Source: an uncultured Oscillospiraceae bacterium
GTDB taxonomy: Bacteria; Bacillota; Clostridia; Oscillospirales; Oscillospiraceae
Direction: 5' to 3'
Assembly: GCA_910588045.1 (NCBI GenBank)
Contig: CAJUPS010000002.1
Span: forward strand, 62,001-126,000
DNA length: 64,000 bases
Every line of letters starts with the position of its first letter. The stretch's first letter is position 1. Of this stretch, positions 7,996-16,982 are shown piece after piece. Position numbers and translations under genes: made by a program. The notes below the pieces were generated by a model. That model made no database searches. It was not told the origin of the DNA and saw nothing but the letters and a program-made list of their open reading frames with translations.

Positions 7996-8708
7996 TTCCT
8001 CTTCTCCCCCGCCACGTGGACCAGAAACAGGGGCAGCTTCGCCATCCGTCCGATGCGGCTGGGGTTCGTGGCCAGCCGGTGGAGCCACTCCAGGCCCAGC
8101 TTCTGAAAGACCTCCGGCGCGCGCTTGACCTCGCCGGAGAACACGTCCAGGCAGCCCCCCAGCCCGACCAGCAGACGGGCCCCCGTGGCCCCGCCGTTTT
8201 TCTGCATCCACTTTTCCTGCTTGGGTGCGCCGAGGCACACGAAGACCACGTCCGCGCCGCTCTCCCGGATGGCCTCGATGACCGGGCCGTCCTCCTGGAA
8301 GTAGCCGTCATGGGTTCCGGCGATGCGCAGCCCGGGGTACTGCCCCCGGAGCTTTTCCGCCGCCCTCTCCGCTACGCCGGGCTTGGCCCCCAGCAGGTAG
8401 AGGGACTTCCCGTTCTCCGCCATCCGCCCCATGAGCCCCTGGGCGAAGCCAATGCCGGTGACCCGGCCCTTGAGGGGCGTGCCCAGCATCTTTGCCCCGT
8501 AGATGATCCCGATGCCGTCGGCCAGCACCAGGTCCGCGCCGCACACGGCCTGCCGGGCCTCCTCGTCCTCCCGGCAGACCTCCACGATCTCCGGGTTAGG
8601 GGTCACCGCATAGTGGGCCCCCGCCGTATCCATCAGGCGCACGCCCTCGGCCACCGCCTGGTCCATGGTGATATTGTCAAAGCCTACGCCCAATACATCC
8701 ACTCGCAT
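7992..8708 (-). CDS. tagA: WecG/TagA/CpsF family glycosyltransferase
   Basis: A 238-residue GT26 enzyme, expected to transfer ManNAc (or a relative) from UDP-ManNAc to lipid-linked GlcNAc, completing the disaccharide linkage unit of wall polymers. Family landmarks: N-terminal GVGFDNITMDQA, the TPNPEIVE segment with the conserved Asn/Pro around the active-site Thr, ADGIGIIYGAKMLG (the catalytic Asp), GAKPGVAERAA, and VCLGAPKQEKWM (Pro-Lys-Gln-Glu). The start is preceded by GGAGACCTCC-type sequence (AGGAGA). UDP-ManNAc is expected from the WecB gene at 30.4 kb. Confidence 0.9.
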   Translation of the reverse strand: MRVDVLGVGFDNITMDQAVAEGVRLMDTAGAHYAVTPNPEIVEVCREDEEARQAVCGADLVLADGIGIIYGAKMLGTPLKGRVTGIGFAQGLMGRMAENGKSLYLLGAKPGVAERAAEKLRGQYPGLRIAGTHDGYFQEDGPVIEAIRESGADVVFVCLGAPKQEKWMQKNGGATGARLLVGLGGCLDVFSGEVKRAPEVFQKLGLEWLHRLATNPSRIGRMAKLPLFLVHVAGEKRK

Positions 8709-9084
8709 CAGGGAGGTCTCCTTTCCTGTTTTTTACAGTATAGCACAGTATAGCACAATTTTTCCCGCTTGTCCACCGGGGGCTTTTTTATCCCTTTTAG
8801 GCGGTCGTTCCTAATGGAGAACCGTCTGATAAACGGAACGCTGTCATTTTATTGCGATAAGGTCCGTTCTTGCATAGCGATGATGCCCCTGCAACTGTTT
8901 TTTATATTTCCAACACTTGATTGCGTCCTCCAAAGATTTCCCTTGATTGTCTGCAAAAAAGTCTCGGATATAAGTATTGTACTCAAACTGCTTATCAATT
9001 TTGGTTTTCCCCTTTTTCTTATCCTCAAGGATTTGATAATACGCTTCGATCGCTTCACCATAAGTTTTTCCTGCATTGCTTTTT

Positions 9085-9246
9085 AGGGCTTGTTTGAAAA
9101 ATGTCAAAACGCCCAACCAGCGGATCTTTTTCCGCTGTGCCGCGTTAAAAATTCTTGAAATCCGTCAGGATTCCTGCGAATTTTTGCCTTGCCCAGCGAA
9201 AAAATCTCTCGCCGTTGGGCATTCCGCCATTTATCAAACAAGCCCT
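9085..9246. mobile_element. 162-bp MITE with about 35-bp inverted ends
   Basis: Left end AGGGCTTGTTTGA (9085-9097) and right end TCAAACAAGCCCT (9234-9246) are exact inverted repeats. The similarity continues inward for about 35 bp (for example GCCCAAC on both sides). The interior has no gene; it carries a small GCGGATCTTTTTCCGC hairpin. Confidence 0.75.
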
Positions 9247-9680
9247 GTTCGGGAAAGAAAAAGCGGCACACACTGAAGACACAACTGCTCGTCAGCCTTC
9301 TGACCGGAGAGATTATTGCGCTTGCATTTTCCAACGGAAAGAAGCACGATTTCCAGCTATTCAAGGATTCCGGTATCCATGTCAAGGCAGAAACGGTGTT
9401 GGAGGCGGACACCGGCTATCAGGGGCTTGCTCAGATACATGCCAATTCCCTCCTGCCGGTAAAGCGTTCCAAGCATCATCCCTTGACCAAGCAGGAGCGC
9501 AAAGAGAACCGTGAGATTTCAAGAAAACGTATCTTTGTTGAACACGCCATCCGTTTTCTCAAAAGGTTTCGTATCCTCTCGGAACGTTACCGTAACCGAA
9601 GAAAGCGCTTTGCCCTCCGTTTTTCCTTGGTTGCTGGCATCTGCAACTTTGACCGCTTTGCTTAATTTCGCAAGAGGCCT
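9246..9680 (+). mobile_element. IS5-family transposase remnant (C-terminal DDE part)
   Basis: The plus strand from about 9252 to 9665 encodes the C-terminal part of an IS5-type transposase: GKKKRHTLKTQLLVSLLTGE, EADTGYQGL (catalytic Asp), and the ENREISRKRIFVEHAIRFLK block with the catalytic Glu. The N-terminal half is absent; the MITE joins exactly before the usual YSGKKK motif. The right border near 9680 reads AGGCCTCTTGCGAAATT on the reverse strand, typical of an IS end. It has no start codon in context, so it is inactive. Confidence 0.75.
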
Positions 9681-10117
9681 AATGAAAAATGATTTCCGAT
9701 ATGCTCTCTGAAAAAAGCCCTGTGCTTTTCCGAACACACAAGGTCCGCTTCAATTTTTGTATCTTCCCTAATGACAGAGGTGGACGCTGCTTTTTTTCTC
9801 TCTGTTGGCGCAGCTAATACTTTTCCTGTATCAAGAAAATATGCAATTCTCTCGGTTATTTCTATTTTTCCGCCTGAAACAGGAATACCATTTTCTCTGC
9901 AAAATTTCACCAATTCCTCTTTCAGATAATAGCAATCACGAAATGTTTTGCTATCTAAATTCCGCTCCAAAACAGGTCTGTTATTCATAATATATACTCC
10001 GTTTCTATGGTTCTTGGACATGAAAGCTCTGCACCCCATTATACCAGGAAAATTTTCCCGTTTCTTTAAGATTTTATGAAATTCCCGTTTTTTTCGCTTG
10101 CCGGGCGAAAAACGCTC

Positions 10118-10906
10118 CTATCCCAGCGCCACATCCAGCGCCAGCATAATGGTGAACCCCGCCGCGAAGAACAGGGTCCCCAGGTTGGAGTGTTCCCCGG
10201 CGGACGCCTCCGGGATCAGCTCCTCCACCACCACATAGACCATAGCGCCCGCCGCGAAACTGAGCAGATAGGGCAGCGCGGGCAGGAGCAGCCCCGCCGC
10301 CAGCAGGGTCAGCCCGGCGGCGATGGGTTCCACGATGCCGGAGAGGACGCCGTATGCGAACGCCCGTCCCCGCCCCACGCCCTCCGACCGGAGGGGCATG
10401 GAGATGATGGCGCCCTCCGGGAAGTTCTGCATGGCGATGCCGATGGACAGGGCCAGCGTCCCCGCTGCGGTGATGCCGCCGTTCCCGGTCAGCCAGCCCG
10501 CCAGGACCACACCCACCGCCATCCCCTCCGGGATGTTGTGGAGGGTAACGGCCAGCACCAGCATAGTCGTCCGCTTCAGCCGGGCGTGGGTGCCCTCCGG
10601 CTTGTCACTGTTCTGGTGCAGATGGGGGATCGTCCTGTCCAGGGCCAGCAGGAATAGGACGCCCAGCCAGAATCCGGCCACCGCCGGGAGGAAGGCCCAC
10701 GGTCCCATCCCCGCCGCCTGCTCCATTGCGGGCACCAGCAGGCTCCAGACCGACGCCGCCACCATGACCCCGGCGGCAAACCCGGTCAGGGCCCGCTGCA
10801 CCAGCGGATGCATTCCCTGTCTCAGAAAGAATACGCACCCCGCGCCCAGTGAAGTCCCCAGGAAGGGGAGGAGCAGCTCCAGCAATACGCTTCTCGTGAT
10901 TTCCAT
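10118..10906 (-). CDS. ZIP family metal transporter (ZupT/GufA type)
   Basis: A 262-residue membrane protein with about eight hydrophobic segments. The two ZIP metal-site helices are clear: TLHNIPEGMAVGV (HNxPEG) near residue 126 and AMQNFPEGAIIS (NxPEG) near 160. These bind and pass Zn2+, Fe2+ or similar ions. A polar loop before TM4 carries histidines (IPHLHQNSDKPEGTHARLK), as is usual. The start was set at the ATG at 10904-10906 because GGAGGTGCGATC stands before it; the upstream in-frame ATGs have no ribosome site. About 130 bp of leader precede it, in which I recognise no known riboswitch. Confidence 0.9.
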   Translation of the reverse strand: MEITRSVLLELLLPFLGTSLGAGCVFFLRQGMHPLVQRALTGFAAGVMVAASVWSLLVPAMEQAAGMGPWAFLPAVAGFWLGVLFLLALDRTIPHLHQNSDKPEGTHARLKRTTMLVLAVTLHNIPEGMAVGVVLAGWLTGNGGITAAGTLALSIGIAMQNFPEGAIISMPLRSEGVGRGRAFAYGVLSGIVEPIAAGLTLLAAGLLLPALPYLLSFAAGAMVYVVVEELIPEASAGEHSNLGTLFFAAGFTIMLALDVALG

Positions 10907-11124
10907 GATCGCACCTCCGAACATCCCGGCCGGTTGCTGCAAACCAAAGGATCCGCCGAGGGCGGTCCCCAAAGCCAGACATGCGCGGCTTTCAGCGCCG
11001 GGAGTTCCCGTAAACTTTTGTTTCGACTATAAATAATGTCCCTCACCGACGGGCCCAGTATACCGCCCGCACAAAGAAAAGGAAAGAACTGTTTCCGAAC
11101 CCCAGAGCCAGACCGCATCAAAAA

Positions 11125-11155
11125 GCCCTGCAATCCTACGATTGCAGGGCTTTTG
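11125..11155 (-). terminator. terminator of the pfkA-tldD-tldE operon
   Basis: Perfect 10-bp stem GCCCTGCAAT-CCTACG-ATTGCAGGGC. On the minus strand it is followed by TTTTT, and it begins right after the stop codon of the last gene. Confidence 0.9.
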
Positions 11156-12433
11156 CTACTCAGCCTCCGTACCCGCGATACTGACGCCGGGCAGCCGGAC
11201 GGCATAGGGCCCGTCATATTCCGAGGTGACGTACCGCCGCTCCGAGAAGGTCATATCCCTCTGGGCCTCCAAAATGCTGCCGTTGACGGACCCGCCGGTG
11301 ACCGGCGTCACCGACCCGTCCTCCGCAATAAGGTACGCCAGCCGGATCTCCCCGCCGAAGTGTCCGCTCATGGCGTCCATCTGGAAGTCGGAGAAGGTCA
11401 CCGCCCACAGACAGGGCCCCTTCTTCAGCGTCTCGAAGGGAACGGTCCCATTTCCGCAGGAGAGCTTCCGGTAGCTGCCGGTGGGCTTCACGCCCAGGTA
11501 TCGGGAGAACCGGTTGGGCCCGTGGTACGCCTCCAGCTTCCCCTCCCGCAGCAGGGACAGATCCTCCATGGGGATGCCCTCCACGCTGTAGGGGACCGTG
11601 GCGTGGAGGGACAGGTCCAGCCGCTCTCCACGGACGTCCGCCCCCTGCACGTCCTCCCCCCGCTGCCAGGTGGAGTATTTGGCGTATACCGCCATCGCGG
11701 AGGAGCGCTGCATATAGTAGGACAGCACCGTCCCCACGGCGTTCCCGCTGAGCACCAGGTCGTACTTCCCGCTCCTGAGGATCCGCTGGGCCCGCGCCCG
11801 GTCCCGGACGAAGGTCAGCGCCTCCTCCACCTTGGCGGAGAGGGCCCCGGTCTCCAACTCGTCATACTCGAAGGTGTTGTGGATTTCCACGTCCTCCGGC
11901 TCCCTGCACTGGACCACGAACTCCCCGTTGACGCCTGCGTCGGTGTAGGACACGTCCGTCCCCTCGGAGGACAGGATATGGACCAGCTTCCTGCTGACGA
12001 ACAGCTCGGCGGAATTGACGAAGGCGTCCTCGCTGGTATCCGGGGCGAAGAGGGCGCGAACCATCCTCCCGGCGCTCCGGGCCAGGGGGTCCTGGGCCAG
12101 CGCCCCGATTTTTTCCTTCCGCGGCGCCTGCACCGGGTCGGTCAGCGCATAGGGCGGATTGGCGGCAAACTGGGCGGCGTAATAGGCGTCCGCCAGCTCC
12201 TTTTCGATTTGTCCATCCTCCATGGAGGCGGTCAGCAGCACGGAGGTGAACCCCCGTCCGACCCCCTCCACGTCCCGGAATACCGTGACCTCGTACTTGT
12301 GTACGTCCTTGCTCCGCCGGGTGTCCAGCTGCCGCCGGACGAAGAACAGCTCCGCCGTCTCCTCCACGGTCTCGTTGATCCGCCAGAGGGAAATGCCGCA
12401 GGTTTTCAGTGCGGCCCGAATTTTTTCTATCAT
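11156..12433 (-). CDS. tldE: TldD/PmbA family protein, TldE-like partner
   Basis: A 425-residue protein of the TldD/PmbA (U62) family that lacks the HExxxH metal motif and so corresponds to the non-catalytic partner TldE/PmbA. It has the C-terminal family segments FSDFQMDAMSGHFGGEIRLAY and the LSGNAVGTVLSYYMQRSS region that replaces the metal site. TldD-TldE form a heterodimeric metalloprotease that degrades unfolded or small peptides and matures some peptide natural products. It lies 15 bp downstream of the catalytic partner gene, supporting a heterodimer. It starts LIEKIRAALK-like with an ATG after GGAGGTGCTGAG. Confidence 0.85.
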   Translation of the reverse strand: MIEKIRAALKTCGISLWRINETVEETAELFFVRRQLDTRRSKDVHKYEVTVFRDVEGVGRGFTSVLLTASMEDGQIEKELADAYYAAQFAANPPYALTDPVQAPRKEKIGALAQDPLARSAGRMVRALFAPDTSEDAFVNSAELFVSRKLVHILSSEGTDVSYTDAGVNGEFVVQCREPEDVEIHNTFEYDELETGALSAKVEEALTFVRDRARAQRILRSGKYDLVLSGNAVGTVLSYYMQRSSAMAVYAKYSTWQRGEDVQGADVRGERLDLSLHATVPYSVEGIPMEDLSLLREGKLEAYHGPNRFSRYLGVKPTGSYRKLSCGNGTVPFETLKKGPCLWAVTFSDFQMDAMSGHFGGEIRLAYLIAEDGSVTPVTGGSVNGSILEAQRDMTFSERRYVTSEYDGPYAVRLPGVSIAGTEAE

Positions 12434-12448
12434 CTCAGCACCTCCCCG

Positions 12449-13861
12449 TCAGCCCAACCGGATGCGGGCTTTCATATAGGGTCCTCCGTCGGACACCTTC
12501 ACCCACTCCTTGTAGCCCTTGCCGCAGAATCCGCTGCCGGAGAGCTCCGGCGTCCTGCTCATCATGGTCACGCTCTTGAGCAGGTCGGGCACATAGCCGG
12601 TGAGCACGATGGGGGAGAAGAGCTTCCCCGTCAGCTTCCCGTCCTTGATTTCCCGGGCGGTGGTGACCATGCACTGGATGCCCCAGTTCTTGGGGTCCTC
12701 CATGCCGCTGGAGGGCGCTTCCAGCAAAAACCCGTTCTTCACGGAGGCGACCATCTCCTCCCGGGTGGCCTCTCCGCCCTGGAAGTAGGTGTTGGTCATG
12801 CGGGTGTAGACCTTGCGCTCATAGCTCTCCCGCCGACCGTTGCCGGTGGGGGCGATCCCCAGCCGGGCGGCGGAGAGCGCGTCGCACATCCCCGTCTTCA
12901 GCACGCCCCGGTCGATGATGACGGTGTCCCCGGTGAGGGTGCCCTCGTCGTCAAAGAACATGGTGGCGGTCTGGTCCACGGCGCTGCCGTCGTGCATGGT
13001 CACCAGGGGGCTGGCCACGTACTCGCCCACGCACTCCCGGGCCAGGGCCCGGTCCTTGACGAACATGTCCATCTCCACGCCGTGGCCGAAGGCCTCGTGG
13101 ACGATCATCCCGGTGACCGACGGGTCGCAGACGCACTCGTACTCGCCGGGAACGATGGGCCGGCTGTCCAACAGCTCCAGCGCGTCGCGGACCACCTTCT
13201 CCACGCCCGCGTCCATCTCGTCGAGCACCTCCGCGCCGCCCAGGGCGGAACAGGGGAGGTATGCGTCCTTGATCTCCTGGCCCCGGCTGGCCATCGCGAT
13301 CAGCGAGGCGGTGGTCCACATGAGCGTCTGGTCCAGATCCCGGTGTTCCGAGAGGAACAGCTTCCGGAAGGAGCGGTAGCTCACCGCCGCCTGGACGTCC
13401 AAGACGCGCTCATCCATGCCCAGCGCCCGCTCCCGCAGGGCGTTGAGCTTCTTCACGATGGCCTCGTCCCCCAGCTCCCGGGGGTGAACGCGGTACGGGC
13501 TCTCTTTTTTCAGCACCGCCGGATCGTCCGCCGGAAGGGGCGTGGGCAGGGGCGCAAAGCCCTCCAGCGCCTCCGTCTGTTCCGCCAGCCGCCGGGCCAG
13601 GGTCTCCCGGATGGCGGGGATCTTCTCCTCCGAAAACTCGTTGAAGGAATACTCCGCGCAGCCCTCGCCATCGAACACCCGGACCACATAGCCCGTGCCC
13701 CCGAACATCCGAGGGGAGCTGATGCTGATGCCGCCCCGGCTGGTGCTCCAGGAGCGCGCGTCGTCCGCCACCGCCAGCACCGAGGCGTAGGGGTACGTCT
13801 CCCGCAGCGCGGCGACCAATTTTTGCAGACCGGGCTTCACCCGGTCGATGATTTCAAACAC
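12449..13861 (-). CDS. tldD: TldD family metalloprotease, catalytic subunit
   Basis: A 470-residue TldD protein with the zinc-binding HExxxH motif MIVHEAFGHGVEMD near residue 237, and the following conserved Cys and Asp regions. The SGISISSPRMFGGTGYVVRV-like N-terminal part and C-terminal GMEDPKNWGIQCMVTTAREI segment, with the third ligand region, match the family. It is the active partner of the next gene (15 bp downstream). The TGTTGTG start region has AGGAGGTCCTGTTGTG before the ATG at 13859-13861. It is in an operon behind pfkA. Confidence 0.9.
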   Translation of the reverse strand: MFEIIDRVKPGLQKLVAALRETYPYASVLAVADDARSWSTSRGGISISSPRMFGGTGYVVRVFDGEGCAEYSFNEFSEEKIPAIRETLARRLAEQTEALEGFAPLPTPLPADDPAVLKKESPYRVHPRELGDEAIVKKLNALRERALGMDERVLDVQAAVSYRSFRKLFLSEHRDLDQTLMWTTASLIAMASRGQEIKDAYLPCSALGGAEVLDEMDAGVEKVVRDALELLDSRPIVPGEYECVCDPSVTGMIVHEAFGHGVEMDMFVKDRALARECVGEYVASPLVTMHDGSAVDQTATMFFDDEGTLTGDTVIIDRGVLKTGMCDALSAARLGIAPTGNGRRESYERKVYTRMTNTYFQGGEATREEMVASVKNGFLLEAPSSGMEDPKNWGIQCMVTTAREIKDGKLTGKLFSPIVLTGYVPDLLKSVTMMSRTPELSGSGFCGKGYKEWVKVSDGGPYMKARIRLG

Positions 13862-13903
13862 AACAGGACCTCCTTGTTATCTGATGCAAAGCATCTTTTT
13901 GGA

Positions 13904-14911
13904 TTATCTTCCCCCGTAGTTGTTGGTCAGGGCCTCCAGTATATCGTAGCGGTCCATGTTGAACTCCTTCTTCATGGCCAGGGCCTCCTCCATGTCCATG
14001 GTCACCATGCGGCCCTCCTGGGTGGCGACGACGCAGTTGCCGCGGTTTCCGGCGATGGCCTGCACGGCCATGTAGCCCATCCGGCTGGCGGTCTCCCGGT
14101 CCCGGGCGGAGGGGGCGCCGCCCCGCTGAATGTGGCCCAGCACAGTCACCCGGGGATCCAGGCCGATCTCCTCCTTGATTTGCTTGCTGATCTCCATGGT
14201 ATTGCCCGCGCCCTCGGCCACGACCACCATGTAGTGGGTGGTGCCCGCCAGGCGGGCCCGGCGGATCTTCTCCACCACGTCCCGCTCGAAATCCAGCTCC
14301 CGCTCGGGGATCAGTACGGCGGTGGCGCCCACGGAGATGCCCACGTACAGCGCCAGATAACCGGCGTGACGGCCCATGACCTCCACCACGGAGCAGCGCT
14401 CGTGGGATTGCATGGTGTCCCGCAGGCGGTCGATGCACTCGATGGCGGTGTTGCAGGCGGTGTCAAAGCCGATGGTGTAGTGGGAGCAGCCGATGTCGTT
14501 GTCGATGGTGGCGGGGATGCCCGCCACCTGGAGGGCGTACCCCTTCTCCGCCGCCCGGCGGGAGAGGGCCAGCGCACCCCGGAAGGTGCCGTCGCCGCCG
14601 ATGGCCACGATGGCGTCCAGCCCCAGCAGGCGGCAGGTGGCCAGGGCCTTGTCCTGCCCGGCGGTCTCCCGGAACTCCTCGCTGCGGGCGGTATAGAGCA
14701 GGGTGCCGCCCTTGTTGATGATATGGCTGACGCTGGTGGTATCCATGCGGACAAAGTCGCTGGAAATGAGGCCGTTCCAGCCTCTGCGGATGCCCACGCA
14801 GTCGATGCCCCAGCTCATGGCGGAGCGCACCACGGCCCGCAGGGCCGCATTCATGCCCGGCGCGTCGCCGCCGCTGGTGAGTACGCCGATCCGCTTTACC
14901 TGTTTTTCCAT
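13904..14911 (-). CDS. pfkA: ATP-dependent 6-phosphofructokinase
   Basis: A 335-residue PFK-A enzyme that phosphorylates fructose 6-phosphate in glycolysis. Motifs in order: GVLTSGGDAPGMNAALR (ATP binding), GGDGTFRGA (the GGDGT motif; Thr after Gly-Asp-Gly points to ATP rather than PPi), IPATIDNDI (catalytic TIDND), EVMGRHAGYLAL (MGR), and LGHIQRGGAPSARDR (HxxRGG). The start is the ATG at 14909-14911, with GGAGGAACTACATA before it. Its promoter TTGACA-17-TATAGT lies 87 bp upstream. The link to tldD/tldE downstream is an operon by spacing only. Confidence 0.95.
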   Translation of the reverse strand: MEKQVKRIGVLTSGGDAPGMNAALRAVVRSAMSWGIDCVGIRRGWNGLISSDFVRMDTTSVSHIINKGGTLLYTARSEEFRETAGQDKALATCRLLGLDAIVAIGGDGTFRGALALSRRAAEKGYALQVAGIPATIDNDIGCSHYTIGFDTACNTAIECIDRLRDTMQSHERCSVVEVMGRHAGYLALYVGISVGATAVLIPERELDFERDVVEKIRRARLAGTTHYMVVVAEGAGNTMEISKQIKEEIGLDPRVTVLGHIQRGGAPSARDRETASRMGYMAVQAIAGNRGNCVVATQEGRMVTMDMEEALAMKKEFNMDRYDILEALTNNYGGR

Positions 14912-14997
14912 TATGTAGTTCCTCCAAATTCCTTCGTTAGAGTAGCGGGACTGCCGGTACAGCCGGGGGATTTCCACTCCGGGACTGCCCTGCCCTA

Positions 14998-15026
14998 ACT
15001 ATACTTCTCCCGGCTGGTCCTGTCAA
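14998..15026 (-). promoter_or_regulatory. SigA promoter of the pfkA operon
   Basis: On the minus strand, TTGACA (15021-15026) and TATAGT (14998-15003) with a 17-bp spacer. Confidence 0.85.
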
Positions 15027-15036
15027 GTTTTTCACC

Positions 15037-15384
15037 TCAAAAAAACGGGTTGCCCGGCTTGAACTCCGCATACAGCGCGTTCCACCAGAAGTTGTAGTCC
15101 TCCCAGCTCTTGTCATCTCCGCAGAGGATGGTCAGGCTCTCCGCCTCCGGGTGGGCGTAGAGCACGTCCGTCACCATCCGAAGCACCACCTGGGCCGTCC
15201 GGTTCCCGTTGAAGCCGTAGGTCCGCTTCGCGTCAAAGCAGGCGATGGACAGATCCCGCTCCCCGTGCTCCAGGCTCCACAGCAGCCCGCTGGCATACCA
15301 CTCCCCCAGGTCCTCCGCCGAGGCCAGCATGTGCAGCGGCATCACCAGGTCGTCCCGCCGCTCAAACCGCACTTTTTCCGTCAT
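15037..15384 (-). CDS. small protein resembling the second half of a macro domain
   Basis: A 115-residue protein. The central part, DLSIACFDAKRTYGFNGNRT followed by AQVVLRMVTDVL, and the strand SLTILCGDD resemble the C-terminal half of macro domains (ADP-ribose binding/hydrolysis), where 'SIAFP.ISTG.YGFP..AA' occurs. The N-terminal Asn-rich loop of macro domains is missing and the catalytic glycine loop is altered, so activity is doubtful. The start overlaps the MATE stop codon as ATGA, so translation is probably coupled. The macro link is by eye and uncertain. Confidence 0.6.
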   Translation of the reverse strand: MTEKVRFERRDDLVMPLHMLASAEDLGEWYASGLLWSLEHGERDLSIACFDAKRTYGFNGNRTAQVVLRMVTDVLYAHPEAESLTILCGDDKSWEDYNFWWNALYAEFKPGNPFF

Positions 15385-16790
15385 TGCGCACTTCCTTTCT
15401 GCCGGTGCAACCGGCCCATCACATAGAAATAGCTGGGTATCAGGATCAGGTCCGCCCCGAACCAGGCCAGGACTTCCGCCAGCATCACGCCGGTCTCACC
15501 CATTACCGTCGGCAGCAGCAGCGCCCCGCCGGTGCGCATGACGAACTCCGCTCCGCCGGAGGCCATGGGCAGCAGCGTGTTGCCCAGCCCCTGGACGCAG
15601 CTCCTCGTCACGTGCAGCACGTACAGCACCGGCAGGCACACCGACATCAGGTTCAGATACCTGACCGCCGCCGCCAGCGCCTCTCCGCTCTGGGCGGCGT
15701 CCCCGGAGATGAAGCAGGAGAGGATCCACCGTCCTCCCGCCAGCATCACCGCCGCGATGACCGCCGAGGTCAGCAGGGCGATGACCAGTCCGGCCCGCAC
15801 GCCCCGGGAGATCCGGTCCAGTTTCCCCGCGCCCAGGTTCTGCCCGGCGTAGGTGGTCATCGCGTAGCCGTAGGAGGTGGCCGCCACCTCCAGCACGCCG
15901 TAGAGCTTGTTGGTGGCGGTATACCCGGCGATGAAGGCCACGCCGAAGCCGTTGACGATGGTCTGGATGATCATGCCGCCCACGGCGATAATGCCATTTT
16001 GCAGCGCCATGGGCAGGCCCAGGGTCATAAGGTGGCCGCACAGCGCCCCGTCAAGGCGCCAGTCCTCCCGGGACAGGCGGAGGACCTCGACCCGGCACAG
16101 CCGCCAGATGCAGCACGCCGCCGCCAGGCACTGGGCGATGATGGTGGCCGCGGCCGCGCCCTGCACGCCCCACCGGAACCCCAGGACGAACAGAAGATCC
16201 AGGCCGATATTGGTCAGGGACGCCGCCACCATGGCCAGCAGGGGCGTCCGGCCGTCCCCCAGGGCCCGCAGGGCGGCGGCAGCGAAGTTGTAGGCCGTCA
16301 CCACCGGCAGTCCCGCGAACAGCACCCGCAGGTACGCCATGGAGATGTGCCGCACCTCCTCCGGGGTCCGCAGGAGGACCACCACCGGCTCTGCGGCGAG
16401 CTCTGCGCCCGCCGTCACCGCCGCGGCGCAGAGCGCCGAGAGGAGGACGGCGTTGACCATCGCCTGCCGCAGCTTGCCGCCCTCTCCCGCGCCGAAGCGC
16501 TGGGCCAGCAAAATGGAAAAGCCCTGGGTGAACCCCTGAATGGTCCCCAGGGTCAGCCAGTTGAGCCAGTCCACCGTACCCAGTGCCGCCAGCGCCTCCA
16601 CGCCCAGCACCTTTCCCACCACGGCGGTGTCCACCACGGTGTACATTTGCTGGAAAATATTGCCCGCCATCAGCGGCAGGGAAAACAGGAGCAGCAGCCT
16701 CCACGGGCTCCCCTCCGTCTGCACGGTCATACCGCGCTGGGATTCATGCTTCATATCCGGTGCTGCGCTCCGATCCTCTTTTGTTCTCAT
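15381..16790 (-). CDS. MATE family efflux transporter
   Basis: A 469-residue protein with about 12 hydrophobic segments in two similar halves. The opening LLLLFSLPLMAGNIFQQMY followed by TVVDTAVVGKVLG is the standard MATE N-terminus. The second half repeats it (LGLPMALQNGIIAVGGMIIQ, AGYTATNKLYGV, YAGQNLGAG). Such pumps expel cationic drugs or metabolites in exchange for Na+ or H+. The start may be the first ATG (16788-16790) or Met-12 or Met-21; the hydrophobic core begins at residue 31. It is divergent from the EamA transporter, with a TTGACA promoter at 16797-16826 on this strand. Confidence 0.92.
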   Translation of the reverse strand: MRTKEDRSAAPDMKHESQRGMTVQTEGSPWRLLLLFSLPLMAGNIFQQMYTVVDTAVVGKVLGVEALAALGTVDWLNWLTLGTIQGFTQGFSILLAQRFGAGEGGKLRQAMVNAVLLSALCAAAVTAGAELAAEPVVVLLRTPEEVRHISMAYLRVLFAGLPVVTAYNFAAAALRALGDGRTPLLAMVAASLTNIGLDLLFVLGFRWGVQGAAAATIIAQCLAAACCIWRLCRVEVLRLSREDWRLDGALCGHLMTLGLPMALQNGIIAVGGMIIQTIVNGFGVAFIAGYTATNKLYGVLEVAATSYGYAMTTYAGQNLGAGKLDRISRGVRAGLVIALLTSAVIAAVMLAGGRWILSCFISGDAAQSGEALAAAVRYLNLMSVCLPVLYVLHVTRSCVQGLGNTLLPMASGGAEFVMRTGGALLLPTVMGETGVMLAEVLAWFGADLILIPSYFYVMGRLHRQKGSAQ

Positions 16791-16796
16791 AATCGC

Positions 16797-16826
16797 ATAT
16801 TAGCATGTTGTCCACAGGACTGTCAA
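16797..16826 (-). promoter_or_regulatory. promoter of the MATE gene
   Basis: Minus-strand TTGACA (16821-16826) and TAATAT (16797-16802) with an 18-bp spacer. The -10 is imperfect, and it lies only just upstream of the first ATG, so a downstream start codon is more likely for transcripts from here. Confidence 0.6.
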
Positions 16827-16883
16827 GGGCAATACCGATAAGATTATTCCCGTTTGCCGCTCGGAACTTATGAGTCCTGAATC

Positions 16884-16912
16884 TTGCAATAAACGACGTT
16901 TTCTGATATGAT
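16884..16912 (+). promoter_or_regulatory. promoter of the EamA-S41 operon
   Basis: TTGCAA (16884-16889), 17-bp spacer, TATGAT (16907-16912). Confidence 0.75.
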
Positions 16913-16982
16913 GTGGAAGCTGCGCCGTGCCGTGAACCGTCACAGGGCGGCGCCGCGTATTACGATCCGGAGTGGGAAGCAT

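Larger units (their letters stand above)
8844..9988 (-). pseudogene. SAP-domain/DUF6434 protein gene, split by insertions
   Basis: Two halves of one gene are separated by 600 bp of mobile DNA. The N-terminal part (9690-9988, start ATG at 9986-9988 after GGAG) reads MNNRPVLERNLDSKTFRDCY, then a SAP-like helix-hairpin-helix (YLKEELVKFCRENGIPVSGG) and the start of DUF6434 (HRAFFREHIGNHFS). The C-terminal part (8844-9084) reads LKSNAGKTYGEAIEAYYQIL and DFFADNQGKSLEDAIKCWKY to the stop codon. Joined, they form a normal-length protein except for about 8 residues missing at the junction (judged against my memory of the family). The gene is clearly AT-richer than its neighbours, which hints at transfer. 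Confidence 0.8.

Noticed and set aside
10907..11040. A metal riboswitch before the ZIP transporter
   Set aside because: The leader is GC-rich and could fold, but I found no consensus core of the M-box, yybP-ykoY, NiCo or cobalamin types.
11036..14998. A 1320-codon open frame on the plus strand opposite tldE, tldD and pfkA
   Set aside because: Its translation is a low-complexity Gly/His/Leu/Pro-rich shadow caused by high GC at third codon positions of the three real minus-strand genes. No ribosome site or domain supports it.
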